Under the pieces are notes generated by a model, which did no database searches, was not told the origin of the DNA, and saw nothing but the letters and a program-made list of their open reading frames with translations. A stretch of 64,000 bases of DNA from CAVQZA01 sp963718355 (GTDB lineage Bacteria; Actinomycetota; Thermoleophilia; Gaiellales; Gaiellaceae). The stretch is from contig CAVQZA010000004.1 in the NCBI GenBank assembly GCA_963718355.1, forward strand, positions 1 through 64,000, in the 5' to 3' direction. This document shows, piece after piece, positions 27,296-35,135 of the stretch (its first letter is position 1; every line of letters starts with the position of its first letter). The translations under genes were made by a program, and so were the position numbers.

Positions 27296-28059
27296 CGCAC
27301 CTCTCGGTCGCATACGGCGTCGCCTGGCGCAGCCTGCACAACTTCACGCACAACAAGTCGCTGCTGATCCCGTCGGTGGTCTTCCCGCTCTTCTTCTTCA
27401 CCGCGTTCGCCGGCGGCCTGTCCGGGATCTCGCACGCGCCGGGGTTCGACTACCCACCGGGCTACACGGCGTTCCAGTTCGCATTCGTGATGCTCCAGTC
27501 CGCCGCGTTCGCCGGAGTCTTCACGGGCTTCGGGATCGCGCGCGACTTCGAGGGCGGCTTCGCCCGGCGGCTGCTGCTCGCGGCCCCGCACCGCAGCGGG
27601 ATCGTGCTCGGCTACGCGATCGCCGCGCTCGGCCGCTGGATCCTCACGGCCTCGCTCCTCACCGCGGTCGCCTTCGCCGTTCGGATGCACGTCGGCGGCA
27701 ACGGAATCGACCTCCCCGGCCTCTACCTGCTCGGGATCATGGTCAACTTCGCTGCCACGCTCTGGGCCGCGGGCGTCGCGATGCGTCTCAGGACGATGCA
27801 GGCCGGCCCGATCATGCAGATGCCCGTCTTCCTGATCCTGTTCTTCGCGCCGGTCTACGTCCCGCTCGCGCTGCTCCAGGGCTGGATCCACAGCGTGGCG
27901 GTCGTCAACCCGATGACGCGAATCGTCGAGTCGGGCCGTGGCTTCGTCGCCGGCGCGCCGACGGAAGTCCTCGCCGCGTTCACCGTCGCCGCGGCGCTCG
28001 GGCTCCTGTTCTGCCTGTGGGCCTACCGCGGGCTGCGCTCGGCCGAAGCCGCCGGCTAG
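27292..28059 (+). CDS. ABC-2 type permease, second subunit
   Basis: A 255-aa ABC-2 membrane protein; ATG overlaps the previous stop (ATGA). Similar topology to its neighbour (SLLIPSVVFPLFFFTAFAGG; FARRLLLAAPHRSG; NPMTRIVESGRGFVAG). Two non-identical permeases indicate a heterodimeric exporter. Its stop overlaps the stop of the convergent livF gene by 4 bp. Confidence 0.92.
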   Translation: MTHLSVAYGVAWRSLHNFTHNKSLLIPSVVFPLFFFTAFAGGLSGISHAPGFDYPPGYTAFQFAFVMLQSAAFAGVFTGFGIARDFEGGFARRLLLAAPHRSGIVLGYAIAALGRWILTASLLTAVAFAVRMHVGGNGIDLPGLYLLGIMVNFAATLWAAGVAMRLRTMQAGPIMQMPVFLILFFAPVYVPLALLQGWIHSVAVVNPMTRIVESGRGFVAGAPTEVLAAFTVAAALGLLFCLWAYRGLRSAEAAG

Positions 28060-28766
28060 CGACCCAGATACGCCTTGCGGAGATCCTCGTCCTCGAGGAG
28101 ATCCGCGGCCTTGCCCTGCAGCACGATCCGACCCGTCGAGAGGACATAGCCGCGGTCGGCGATCGAGAGCGCCATGTTCGCGTTCTGCTCGACGACGAGC
28201 ATCGCGACGCCGGCCTCGTGCACCTGCTTGATGATCTCGAAGCTGCGCTCGACGAGCACGGGCGCCAGGCCCATCGACGGCTCGTCCATCAGCAGCAGCT
28301 TGGGGTGGCTCATCAGCGCGCGGCCCATCGCGACCATCTGCTGCTCGCCGCCGGAGAGGGTCCCGGCAAGCTGGCTGCGCCGCTCGTACAGGAGCGGAAA
28401 GAGCGTGTAGACCCGCTCGAAGTCGTCCTTGCGCCCGCTCGTGTCGCGGTTCAGGTACGCGCCCATCTCCAGGTTCTCGAGCACGGTCATCGGCCCGAAC
28501 AGGCGGCGGTTCTCGGGCACGATCGCCATCCCGCGGCCGATCCGGTGACTCGTCGTGCGCGAGGTGACGTTCTCGCCCTGGAACTCCACGGTGCCGGTGC
28601 GCGGCTTCACGATCCCGAGAATCGTCTTCAGCGTCGTCGACTTGCCCGACGCGTTGCCGCCGAGCAGCGAGACGAGCTCGCCCTCGCCGATCTCGATCTC
28701 CACGTCCTGGAGGATGTGGATCTGTCCGTAGTACGTGTTGATTCCTGAGAGCTTGAGGAGGCTCAT
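28056..28766 (-). CDS. livF: LivF-type branched-chain amino acid ABC ATPase
   Basis: A 236-aa ATPase of HAAT-family importers. Walker A GGNASGKSTT (Gly-Gly-Asn-Ala where Pro-Asn-Gly-Ala is more usual), signature LSGGEQQMVAMGRAL, Walker B LLMDEPSMGLAP. Overlaps livG by 4 nt; last gene of the operon. The substrate could be an amino acid, amide or related compound. Confidence 0.92.
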   Translation of the reverse strand: MSLLKLSGINTYYGQIHILQDVEIEIGEGELVSLLGGNASGKSTTLKTILGIVKPRTGTVEFQGENVTSRTTSHRIGRGMAIVPENRRLFGPMTVLENLEMGAYLNRDTSGRKDDFERVYTLFPLLYERRSQLAGTLSGGEQQMVAMGRALMSHPKLLLMDEPSMGLAPVLVERSFEIIKQVHEAGVAMLVVEQNANMALSIADRGYVLSTGRIVLQGKAADLLEDEDLRKAYLGR

Positions 28767-29551
28767 TTCGTCGACGCGGCCTTCGTGCCGAGATACGCCT
28801 CGACGACCTTCTCGTCCGTGGCGACCTGCTCGAAGGAGCCCTCCGCGATCTTGACTCCGTGGTCGAGCGCGACGACGCGGTCGGAGATGCCCTCGACGAC
28901 GTGCATGTCGTGCTCGATGACCAGGATCGTGTAGCCGCCGTCGGTGCGGAGCTTGCCGATCAGCTCGGTGATCTCGTGCGTCTCGGCAGGATTCATCCCG
29001 GCGGCTGGCTCGTCGAGGAGCAGCAGCCGCGGCCCGGTCGCGGTGGCCCGGGCGATCTCGAGGCGGCGGCGGTTCGCGTACGAGAGGCTGTAGGCCGGCT
29101 GGTCCCAGCGGTAGCCCATCAGCCGCTCGCCGAAGAACGCGAGCTTCTCCTCGGCGACGCGCGCGATCTCTTTCTCCTCGCGCCGCATCCCCGGTGTCCG
29201 CAGCATCGAGCGGAAGACGCCGGCGTGCGTACTTCCGTACTCCGCCGTCATCACGTTCTCGCGCACGGTCATGTTCAGGAACAGCCGCAGCGTCTGGAAG
29301 GTGCGGGCGATGCCGCGCTGGGTGATCTGGTGCGGCTCGAGGCCGAGCAGGCTCTGGCCCTCGAACACGATTTCGCCGGAGGTCGGCGCGTAGATCCCGG
29401 TGATCACGTTGAACAGCGTCGTCTTGCCGGCGCCGTTCGGCCCGATCACGCTCACGATCTCGTTCTCGCCGACCTCGAGCTCGAGCTTGTCCAGGACGGA
29501 CAGGCCGCCGAAGGCCATCGAGACGCCGCGGAGCTCGAGCAGGGCGGTCAT
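28763..29551 (-). CDS. livG: LivG-type branched-chain amino acid ABC ATPase
   Basis: A 262-aa ATPase: Walker A GPNGAGKTT, Q-loop ITQRGIARTFQTLRLF, signature region LSYANRRRLEIARA (LivG-type departure from LSGGQ), Walker B LLLDEPAAGMNPAE and switch His in LVIEHDMHVV. ATG at 29551 overlaps livM's stop by 4 nt; longer in-frame extensions are antisense-free but lie within livM and are not conserved. Confidence 0.93.
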   Translation of the reverse strand: MTALLELRGVSMAFGGLSVLDKLELEVGENEIVSVIGPNGAGKTTLFNVITGIYAPTSGEIVFEGQSLLGLEPHQITQRGIARTFQTLRLFLNMTVRENVMTAEYGSTHAGVFRSMLRTPGMRREEKEIARVAEEKLAFFGERLMGYRWDQPAYSLSYANRRRLEIARATATGPRLLLLDEPAAGMNPAETHEITELIGKLRTDGGYTILVIEHDMHVVEGISDRVVALDHGVKIAEGSFEQVATDEKVVEAYLGTKAASTK

Positions 29552-30987
29552 ACGATCTCCACCCGCGAGGTGCCGAGGATCCCCTGCGGCCGCGTCGTCA
29601 TCACGCCGACGAGCAGGGCGCCGAGCAGGACGAAGCGCGTCACCTCGGGCTTCTGCGCCAGCACGTTCTCCCAGACGAAGGCGCCCATGTAGAGGGTCGG
29701 GATCAGGAAGGCCATCCGCTTCCAGCCCTTGAGCGTCGTCAGCAGGAGCACCATCGCGATCAGCGCCACGTACGAGATCGTCTTGCCGCTGCCGAACGTC
29801 GTCGGCACCGCGACCCAGTGGCCGATCAGCCGGCCGACCGAGTCCGAGCCCTGCGTCGCGCCCGCGGTCCAGGCGGGATGGATCGCGTGGGCGATCTCGC
29901 GCACCGCGAAGCCGAAGGCGAGCGTCCCGAGCAGCACGATCGCGAGCCACTTCCACGGCCGCAGGAACGCGAACAGCGCGGCGAGCACGGCTGCATAGAA
30001 GACCCAGCGCGAGTGCTGCGGCGAGCGGAGCACCTCGAGCATCACGTTGACGAGCACCGCGCCGAGCACGACGCCGGCCTGGCTCCCCGCGCCGCCGAGG
30101 ATCACCATCGCGTAGATCGTGATCAGCAGCGGCAGCGCGAAGCTCGCCGGGAAGACACCCGCGTTGAGCGAGGCGAAGAGCGTCCCGGTGAGGCCCGCGG
30201 TCGCCGCGCCGAACATGAACGCCATCAGCTTGAGCTTGTTCACGGGCATGCTCATCAGCTCGGCGGCGAGCGGGTCCTCGCGCAACGCGCGCCACGCGCG
30301 CCCGGTGCGCGAGTCGTTCACGAAGCGCAGAGCGACAAGCACGACGACGAAGAACGCGAGCGCGACATAGAGGTACCAGACGTTGAACACGCCTAGGTGG
30401 GCGACAGGCAGGTGGTGCCCGAAGATGTTGAGCGGATCGACCTGGGCGATCCCGTTGGCGCCGTTGGTGAGATTGACGCCGAAGATCGAGCTGCCGTTGA
30501 TCATGATCGTGAGGAACGCCTGCAGGAAGAAGAGCGTCACGATCGCCAGGTAGTCGCCCGACAAGCGTCTCGACGGCAGGCCGACGAGCAGCCCGAGGAG
30601 CGCGGTGGCCGCGACCACGAGCGGGATCACGAGCAGCGACGGCAGGTGCGTGTGGAACTGGTTCGAGTCGAGCCACGCATACATGTACGCGCCGAAGCCG
30701 TAGAACGCGACGTAGCCGAGGTCGAGCAGCCCGCCCCAGCCGACGACGACGTTGAGGCCGAGCGCGAGCAGGACGTAGAGCAGCGTGTCGAAGCAGACGC
30801 GCTGGACGTAGCCGCTCGAGCTGAAGACCGGGACCAGCGCGACGAACAGGACGAAGAGACCCCAGCGCACCCACCACGGCAGGCGCATGAACAGGTCGGC
30901 GCCGGGCTTGAAGAAGCCCTTGTGCTGGGTCCGCTCGCCGGAGCGCGCGACCCACTCGTCCTTGCCGATGCCGGGCTGGGTGCTCAT
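29548..30987 (-). CDS. livM: LivM-type permease
   Basis: A 479-aa membrane permease, longer than typical LivM (~350-420), with an N-terminal hydrophilic leader (GKDEWVARSGERTQHKGFFK) and a C-terminal part with extra hydrophobic segments. The family signature LALGLNVVVGWGGLLDLGYV and FYGFGAYMYA are present. Overlaps livH by 4 nt (ATGA). Pairs with LivH to form the channel. Confidence 0.92.
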   Translation of the reverse strand: MSTQPGIGKDEWVARSGERTQHKGFFKPGADLFMRLPWWVRWGLFVLFVALVPVFSSSGYVQRVCFDTLLYVLLALGLNVVVGWGGLLDLGYVAFYGFGAYMYAWLDSNQFHTHLPSLLVIPLVVAATALLGLLVGLPSRRLSGDYLAIVTLFFLQAFLTIMINGSSIFGVNLTNGANGIAQVDPLNIFGHHLPVAHLGVFNVWYLYVALAFFVVVLVALRFVNDSRTGRAWRALREDPLAAELMSMPVNKLKLMAFMFGAATAGLTGTLFASLNAGVFPASFALPLLITIYAMVILGGAGSQAGVVLGAVLVNVMLEVLRSPQHSRWVFYAAVLAALFAFLRPWKWLAIVLLGTLAFGFAVREIAHAIHPAWTAGATQGSDSVGRLIGHWVAVPTTFGSGKTISYVALIAMVLLLTTLKGWKRMAFLIPTLYMGAFVWENVLAQKPEVTRFVLLGALLVGVMTTRPQGILGTSRVEIV

Positions 30988-31907
30988 ACCTTGCGGATGT
31001 CCGCCTTCCCGAGCAGCCCCGTGGGCCGCACGATCATCATCACGATCAGGATCGCGAACACGAAGAGATCCGACCACTGGCCGCTCAGGTAGCCCTGCGT
31101 GAGCGACTCGAACAGGCCGAGCAGGAGGCCGCCGAGCATCGCGCCCGGGATGCTGCCGATGCCGCCGATCACCGCCGCGGTGAAGCCCTTCAGCCCAGCG
31201 TTGAAGCCCATCAGCGGCGAGGCGTCGGCGCGCAGCGCGAACATCACGCCGGCCGCGCCTGCGAGCGCCGAGCCGATGATGAACGTGATCACGATGATCC
31301 GGTCGACGTCGATCCCCATCATCGCCGCCGCCTCGCGGTCATAGGACGTGGCCCGCATCGCCTTGCCCATCTGCGTCTTGTTGACGAGCAGCGTCAGCGC
31401 GACCATCAGGGCGATCGCCGAGGAGATGATCAGGATCCGCAGCAGGGAGATGTGCAGCGGCCCCCACGTGATCCCCTTGAAGAAGAGCGCGCCGCCACCG
31501 AAGCTGAACGCGTCGTACTGCCGGTGCGAGGCGCCGAAGAGAAGCTGCGCGCTGTACTCGAGGAAGAACGAGACGCCGAGCGCGGAGATCAGCGGCGCAA
31601 TTCGAGGCGCCGTCCTCAGCGGACGGTAGGCGAACCGTTCGATCGCGACGCCGAGCCCCGCGCAGCCGACCATCGCCACGATGAACATCAGCACCAGCAC
31701 GAGCCAGATCGAGATCGCCGGGTTCTGCGCGCCGCCGAAGGCCGTCAACACGCCGAAGCCGATGTAGGCGCCGATCATGTAGACGTCGCCGTGCGCGAAG
31801 TTGAGGAGCTTCAGGATCCCGTAGACCATCGAGTAGCCGAGCGCCACGAGCGCGTAGACGCTCCCGAGCGTCAGGCCGTCGACTAGGAACTGGACGAAGT
31901 TGCTCAT
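30984..31907 (-). CDS. livH: LivH-type permease
   Basis: A 307-aa membrane permease (LVDGLTLGSVYALVALGYSM; VYGILKLLNFAHGDVYMIGA; AVIGGIGSIPGAMLGG), usual length. It is separated from the upstream binding-protein gene by 81 bp containing a strong hairpin, and overlaps livM by 4 nt. Confidence 0.94.
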   Translation of the reverse strand: MSNFVQFLVDGLTLGSVYALVALGYSMVYGILKLLNFAHGDVYMIGAYIGFGVLTAFGGAQNPAISIWLVLVLMFIVAMVGCAGLGVAIERFAYRPLRTAPRIAPLISALGVSFFLEYSAQLLFGASHRQYDAFSFGGGALFFKGITWGPLHISLLRILIISSAIALMVALTLLVNKTQMGKAMRATSYDREAAAMMGIDVDRIIVITFIIGSALAGAAGVMFALRADASPLMGFNAGLKGFTAAVIGGIGSIPGAMLGGLLLGLFESLTQGYLSGQWSDLFVFAILIVMMIVRPTGLLGKADIRKV

Positions 31908-31935
31908 GGACGAGGCGGGATTCTGTCACGAAACG

Positions 31936-31968
31936 ACGCGCGGCCCGGACGAGTGCCGGGCCGCGCGT
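31936..31968 (-). terminator. Intercistronic hairpin/attenuator in the liv operon
   Basis: ACGCGCGGCCCGG (31936-31948) pairs perfectly with CCGGGCCGCGCGT (31956-31968) around a 7-nt loop. It lies 20 bp after the binding-protein stop and 28 bp before livH. In the minus-strand RNA it is followed by CGTTTCG rather than a long U-run, so partial termination or 3'-end stabilisation is more likely than full termination; this commonly gives excess binding protein. Confidence 0.65.
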
Positions 31969-31988
31969 CTTACTCCGTTCCAGGTGAA

Positions 31989-33179
31989 CTAGCCGACGAG
32001 CTTGTATTCCCCGTTCGACTGGATCTGGAAGATGTAGAACTTGGCCCCCACCGGATCATGGGTGGCGCTGAAGCCGCCCCACGAGCCGCCGAGGATCCAG
32101 TGCTTGATCTTCACCTTCGGCACCTGTGCGAGCACCTGTGCGCGGGTGACCTTGCCGCCGTTCGCATCGCACGCCGCCTTGAGGGCGAGCATCGCGATCT
32201 GCGTGGCACCGTAGGTCGGCGGGCCGAAGCTGCCGACCTTCTGGCCCGGATTCGCCTTCAGCCAGCCGTTGACGAGCGCCTTGTCGGCCGGGATGCCGGT
32301 GATGTCCGGGGCGAAGTTGGACACGTACGCACCGGCGAAGTGGAACTTGCTGGAGTCGTTCGTGCCGTCAGAGCCGAAGACCTTGGCCTTCTTGCCCTGC
32401 TCCGCCATCTGCTGCGCGAAGGTCTGAGCCTCCGGCGGCTGCTGCCACGGAATGAAGACGACATCCGTGTCGCCCGGGATCTTCGTCACGATCGACGAGA
32501 AGTCGGTCACGGACTGGCTGACCGAGTCACGGATGACCGTGACACCCTTGGACTTCAGGTACGCACCAGCGGCGTCGGCGAGACCAGTCGAGTACGTCTC
32601 CTCGTCGTCGATGATGTAGACCTTCTTCGCGTGCAGGTACTTGATCATGTACGCCGCATCGCTCGGCCCCTGGATCCCGTCGTGCGGGACGTCGCGGTAG
32701 AAGCTCTTGCCGGCGGTCTGGTTCCCGATGGTCAGGGTCGTCCGCGTGGCAGACGGCGAGATCGCCGCCAGATTCGCCGCAGCGAGCGTCGGGCCGGTGG
32801 CCACGACGGCGCCCGAGGTCGACGGCCCGATGATGGCCAGCGTCTTCGGATCTGCGACGTACTTCTGCGCCAGGGTGGACGCGAGCGCCGGATCGAGCTG
32901 AGTGTCGCCCTGGTACAGGCCGACCTTCATGCCCAGCGCCTTGTTCATCACCTGAACCGCGTACTTGGCCCAGCTGAGCTGCTCGACGCCGAGGAACCCG
33001 GCATCGCCCGTCAGCGGGGCCATGATCGCAATCTTCGCCTTGTTGCACGAAACCGCTGCCGCAGACCGGGTGGCCGACGCGGGAGCGGCCTTCGTGGCCG
33101 GCTTCGCATAGGCCGCGGCCACGACCGCAAGCGCGGTGACCGCAGCCACCAGCGCCAGAAGTCCTGTCCTTTTCTTCAT
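31989..33179 (-). CDS. Periplasmic-binding-type substrate-binding protein of the Liv transporter
   Basis: A 396-aa type I periplasmic-binding protein, signal peptide MKKRTGLLALVAAVTALAVV. Motifs: KIAIMAPLTGDAGFLGVEQL, IIGPSTSGAVVATGP, AISPSATRTTL, KVYIIDDEETYSTGLADA. AGGAGGG precedes ATG 33179, whereas upstream in-frame sequence has no signal-peptide character. In an actinobacterium it would be exported and membrane-tethered or wall-retained; no lipobox is evident. Specificity (amino acid, amide or aromatic) unknown. Confidence 0.93.
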   Translation of the reverse strand: MKKRTGLLALVAAVTALAVVAAAYAKPATKAAPASATRSAAAVSCNKAKIAIMAPLTGDAGFLGVEQLSWAKYAVQVMNKALGMKVGLYQGDTQLDPALASTLAQKYVADPKTLAIIGPSTSGAVVATGPTLAAANLAAISPSATRTTLTIGNQTAGKSFYRDVPHDGIQGPSDAAYMIKYLHAKKVYIIDDEETYSTGLADAAGAYLKSKGVTVIRDSVSQSVTDFSSIVTKIPGDTDVVFIPWQQPPEAQTFAQQMAEQGKKAKVFGSDGTNDSSKFHFAGAYVSNFAPDITGIPADKALVNGWLKANPGQKVGSFGPPTYGATQIAMLALKAACDANGGKVTRAQVLAQVPKVKIKHWILGGSWGGFSATHDPVGAKFYIFQIQSNGEYKLVG

Positions 33180-33240
33180 CGAACCCTCCTTGATGATGGA
33201 TCTAGCAAGAGCATTTGTATGAGACGACCGTCCGACACGG

Positions 33241-33966
33241 TTAGTTGTCCCCGGCCGCGTCGTACGTGCGCGACGCCGGACTGCCGGACGGATGGAACAC
33301 ACCCATGATCCGCATCACCGCGGGACCAGTGTTCTCGATGCAGTGAACCTCCTCGGGGGGAAGATGGAAGCAGGAGCCGGGGCCGATCGGCGTCTGCTTC
33401 CCCGCGATGTGTGCGATCCCTTGGCCCTCCACGATGTAGCCCACCTCGTCATAGGGATGGCTGTGGTCGGGAGCGCGGTAGGGCTGGACGATACCGATGA
33501 ACTGCGTGACGTCGAAGCACCCCGCGTCCTCGTTGACGAGGAGCCTGTAGGTGCGGTGCGAGTCGGCGCGCTGCTCGGGCTGGTCGGCGAAGCGGACGGT
33601 CACACGGCGCTCGCCGGCGGCCGTTTCGCGATCCTCGGGCGCGCGGACGCCCACGAGCACGAGCGGCTCGGAGCCGGGGTTGTCGAAGACCGTGGTCTCG
33701 CCCGCCGCGAGGTACAACGCGGTATCAGGCTCGAGCGCATGCGCCTCGCCGTCAACCTCGACGCTGCCGTGGCCGGAGACGACGTAGAGCACCTCCTGGT
33801 GACCGTCTTGCACCACCTGCGGCTGCGACCGGCCGGGCGCATAGGTGAGCACGGCCTGCGTCAGCCGCTCGCAGCCGTTCTCGCGGTCGAAGACGATCCG
33901 CACCTCGGCGGTGTCGCCTGCCGCGGGCCGCGCGGGAAGCGTGTTGGAGTCGATGACGTAGTCCAC
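33241..33966 (-). CDS. Bicupin protein
   Basis: A 241-aa protein with two cupin barrels: the first at about 40-110 (VVQDGHQEVLYVVSGHGSVE; LAAGETTVFDNPG), the second at about 150-230 (PDHSHPYDEVGYIVEGQGIA; PIGPGSCFHLPPEEVHCIEN). The second has the His/Glu/His metal set and could be catalytic. GTG 33966 was chosen; TTG 33981 is an alternative. It lies 61 bp upstream of the binding-protein gene on the same strand and may start the transport operon, suggesting an enzyme acting on the imported compound. Confidence 0.85.
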   Translation of the reverse strand: MDYVIDSNTLPARPAAGDTAEVRIVFDRENGCERLTQAVLTYAPGRSQPQVVQDGHQEVLYVVSGHGSVEVDGEAHALEPDTALYLAAGETTVFDNPGSEPLVLVGVRAPEDRETAAGERRVTVRFADQPEQRADSHRTYRLLVNEDAGCFDVTQFIGIVQPYRAPDHSHPYDEVGYIVEGQGIAHIAGKQTPIGPGSCFHLPPEEVHCIENTGPAVMRIMGVFHPSGSPASRTYDAAGDN

Positions 33967-34044
33967 AGGCGATTTGATCAAAAGTGCGAAGGGGGGAAGT
34001 TTCCTGCGCGCAAGGGGCGATGTCAATTCGCATAGCCTTGCCGG

Positions 34045-34782
34045 ATGGAGACCGGACTCGCGGGGAAGCGCGTGCTCGTCACCGGCGCCTCGGGCGGGAT
34101 CGGCGCCGCGTGTGTGCGGGCGTTCGCCGCCGAGGGCGCGCAGGTCGTCTGCCACTACCACCGCGGGCGCGAACGGGCCGAGGCCCTGGGCGGCGCGCAG
34201 GTGATCGGCGCCGATCTCACGGACGAAGCGCAGGTCGACGCGCTGTTTGCGGCGGCGGGGCCATTGTGGGGGTGCGCAGCGGTCGCAGGCGTGTGGCCGA
34301 GCGAGGATCTGCCCGTCTGGGAGCTGCCCCTGTCGCGCTTCGAGGAGACGCTGCGCGCGAACCTCACCGCGACCTTCCTCACCGCGCGCGGCTTTCTGCG
34401 TCAGGGCGGCAAGAGCCTCGTCCTCGTCGGCTCGACGGCGGGGCTCTTCGGCGAGGCCGGCCACGCCGACTACGCGGCGGCGAAGGCGGCGATCCTCCAC
34501 GGCCTGCTGCCGAGCCTGAAGAACGAGGTGACCCGGCTCTCGCCCGACGCGCGCGTGAATGGAGTCGCGCCGGGCTGGACCGAGACGCCGATGACGCGCG
34601 GCCACGTGGACGCCGAAGCAGTGCGTCGCGTGTCAAGAACGATGGCGCTTCGCAAGGTCGCGCAGCCCGAGGATGTCGCCGCGCACGTCGTCACGCTGAT
34701 GTCAGAGACGATCTCCGGCCACGTCACGGGCCAGATCGTCACTGTGGCAGGCGGCATGGAAGGGCGAGTCGTCCATGAATAG
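34045..34782 (+). CDS. SDR family oxidoreductase
   Basis: A 245-aa classical SDR: VLVTGASGGIGAACVRAFAA, Ser in VLVGSTAGLFGE, YxxxK in YAAAKAAILHG, and the C-terminal VTGQIVTVAGGM. The NNAG motif is degenerate (AAVAGVWPSEDLP), as seen in some SDRs. Divergent from the bicupin/Liv operon. Reaction unknown. A terminator-like hairpin follows. Confidence 0.92.
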   Translation: METGLAGKRVLVTGASGGIGAACVRAFAAEGAQVVCHYHRGRERAEALGGAQVIGADLTDEAQVDALFAAAGPLWGCAAVAGVWPSEDLPVWELPLSRFEETLRANLTATFLTARGFLRQGGKSLVLVGSTAGLFGEAGHADYAAAKAAILHGLLPSLKNEVTRLSPDARVNGVAPGWTETPMTRGHVDAEAVRRVSRTMALRKVAQPEDVAAHVVTLMSETISGHVTGQIVTVAGGMEGRVVHE

Positions 34783-34788
34783 CCGAAA

Positions 34789-34809
34789 CGGCGGGCACCA
34801 GGCCCGCCG
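34789..34809 (+). terminator. Hairpin downstream of SDR gene
   Basis: CGGCGGGC (34789-34796) and GCCCGCCG (34802-34809) around a 5-nt loop, 6 bp after the stop codon. No T-run follows, so function as a terminator is inferred from position. Confidence 0.5.
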
Positions 34810-34921
34810 CTCCGTCGTACCCCGTCCGCAGGATGATTGCCGTCAGTCCCGGGTCGAGGAGTCTCGCAACCATCGGCGCGAGCCTTCTGCGCCTTTAGAC
34901 GTATTCCGTACGAAAACGCCA

Positions 34922-35051
34922 GGACAGGGCCGCCGCCCGGCCCTGTCCGGCTGGTCTCCCTAGGGAGGCCGCTTGGCCGGATGCCCCGCCGCATGGGGCC
35001 CCGGCTAGCTCTCTCCGAGAGGGCCCCCGCCGCATCGGGGCCCGCTCTCGG
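34922..35051. repeat. GC hairpin array with CGCCGCAT loops (copy 2)
   Basis: Part of the 353-bp gene-free stretch 34783-35135. Hairpins: GGACAGGGCCG/CGGCCCTGTCC (34922-34948, loop CCGCC); CCGG..GCCCC/GGGGC..CCGG (34977-35004, loop GCCGCAT); CCGAGA GGGCCCC/GGGGCCC..TCTCGG (35015-35051, loop CGCCGCATC, identical to the loop at 11702-11710). No T-runs, which argues against simple terminators. It lies directly upstream of the homocysteine methyltransferase gene, so a leader RNA is possible. Confidence 0.65.
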
Positions 35052-35135
35052 TGTGACCCAAGTATCGGGGATGTGTTGCCAGTTGATCCATCACTCGAAC
35101 TCGGTTGACTGCACCGGTTGACTACCCTGGATCGC

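Noticed and set aside
34922..35051. Known SAM or cobalamin riboswitch upstream of the homocysteine methyltransferase/MTHFR
   Set aside because: The hairpins do not show the expected conserved SAM or B12 box sequences and the same hairpin type occurs in unrelated places.
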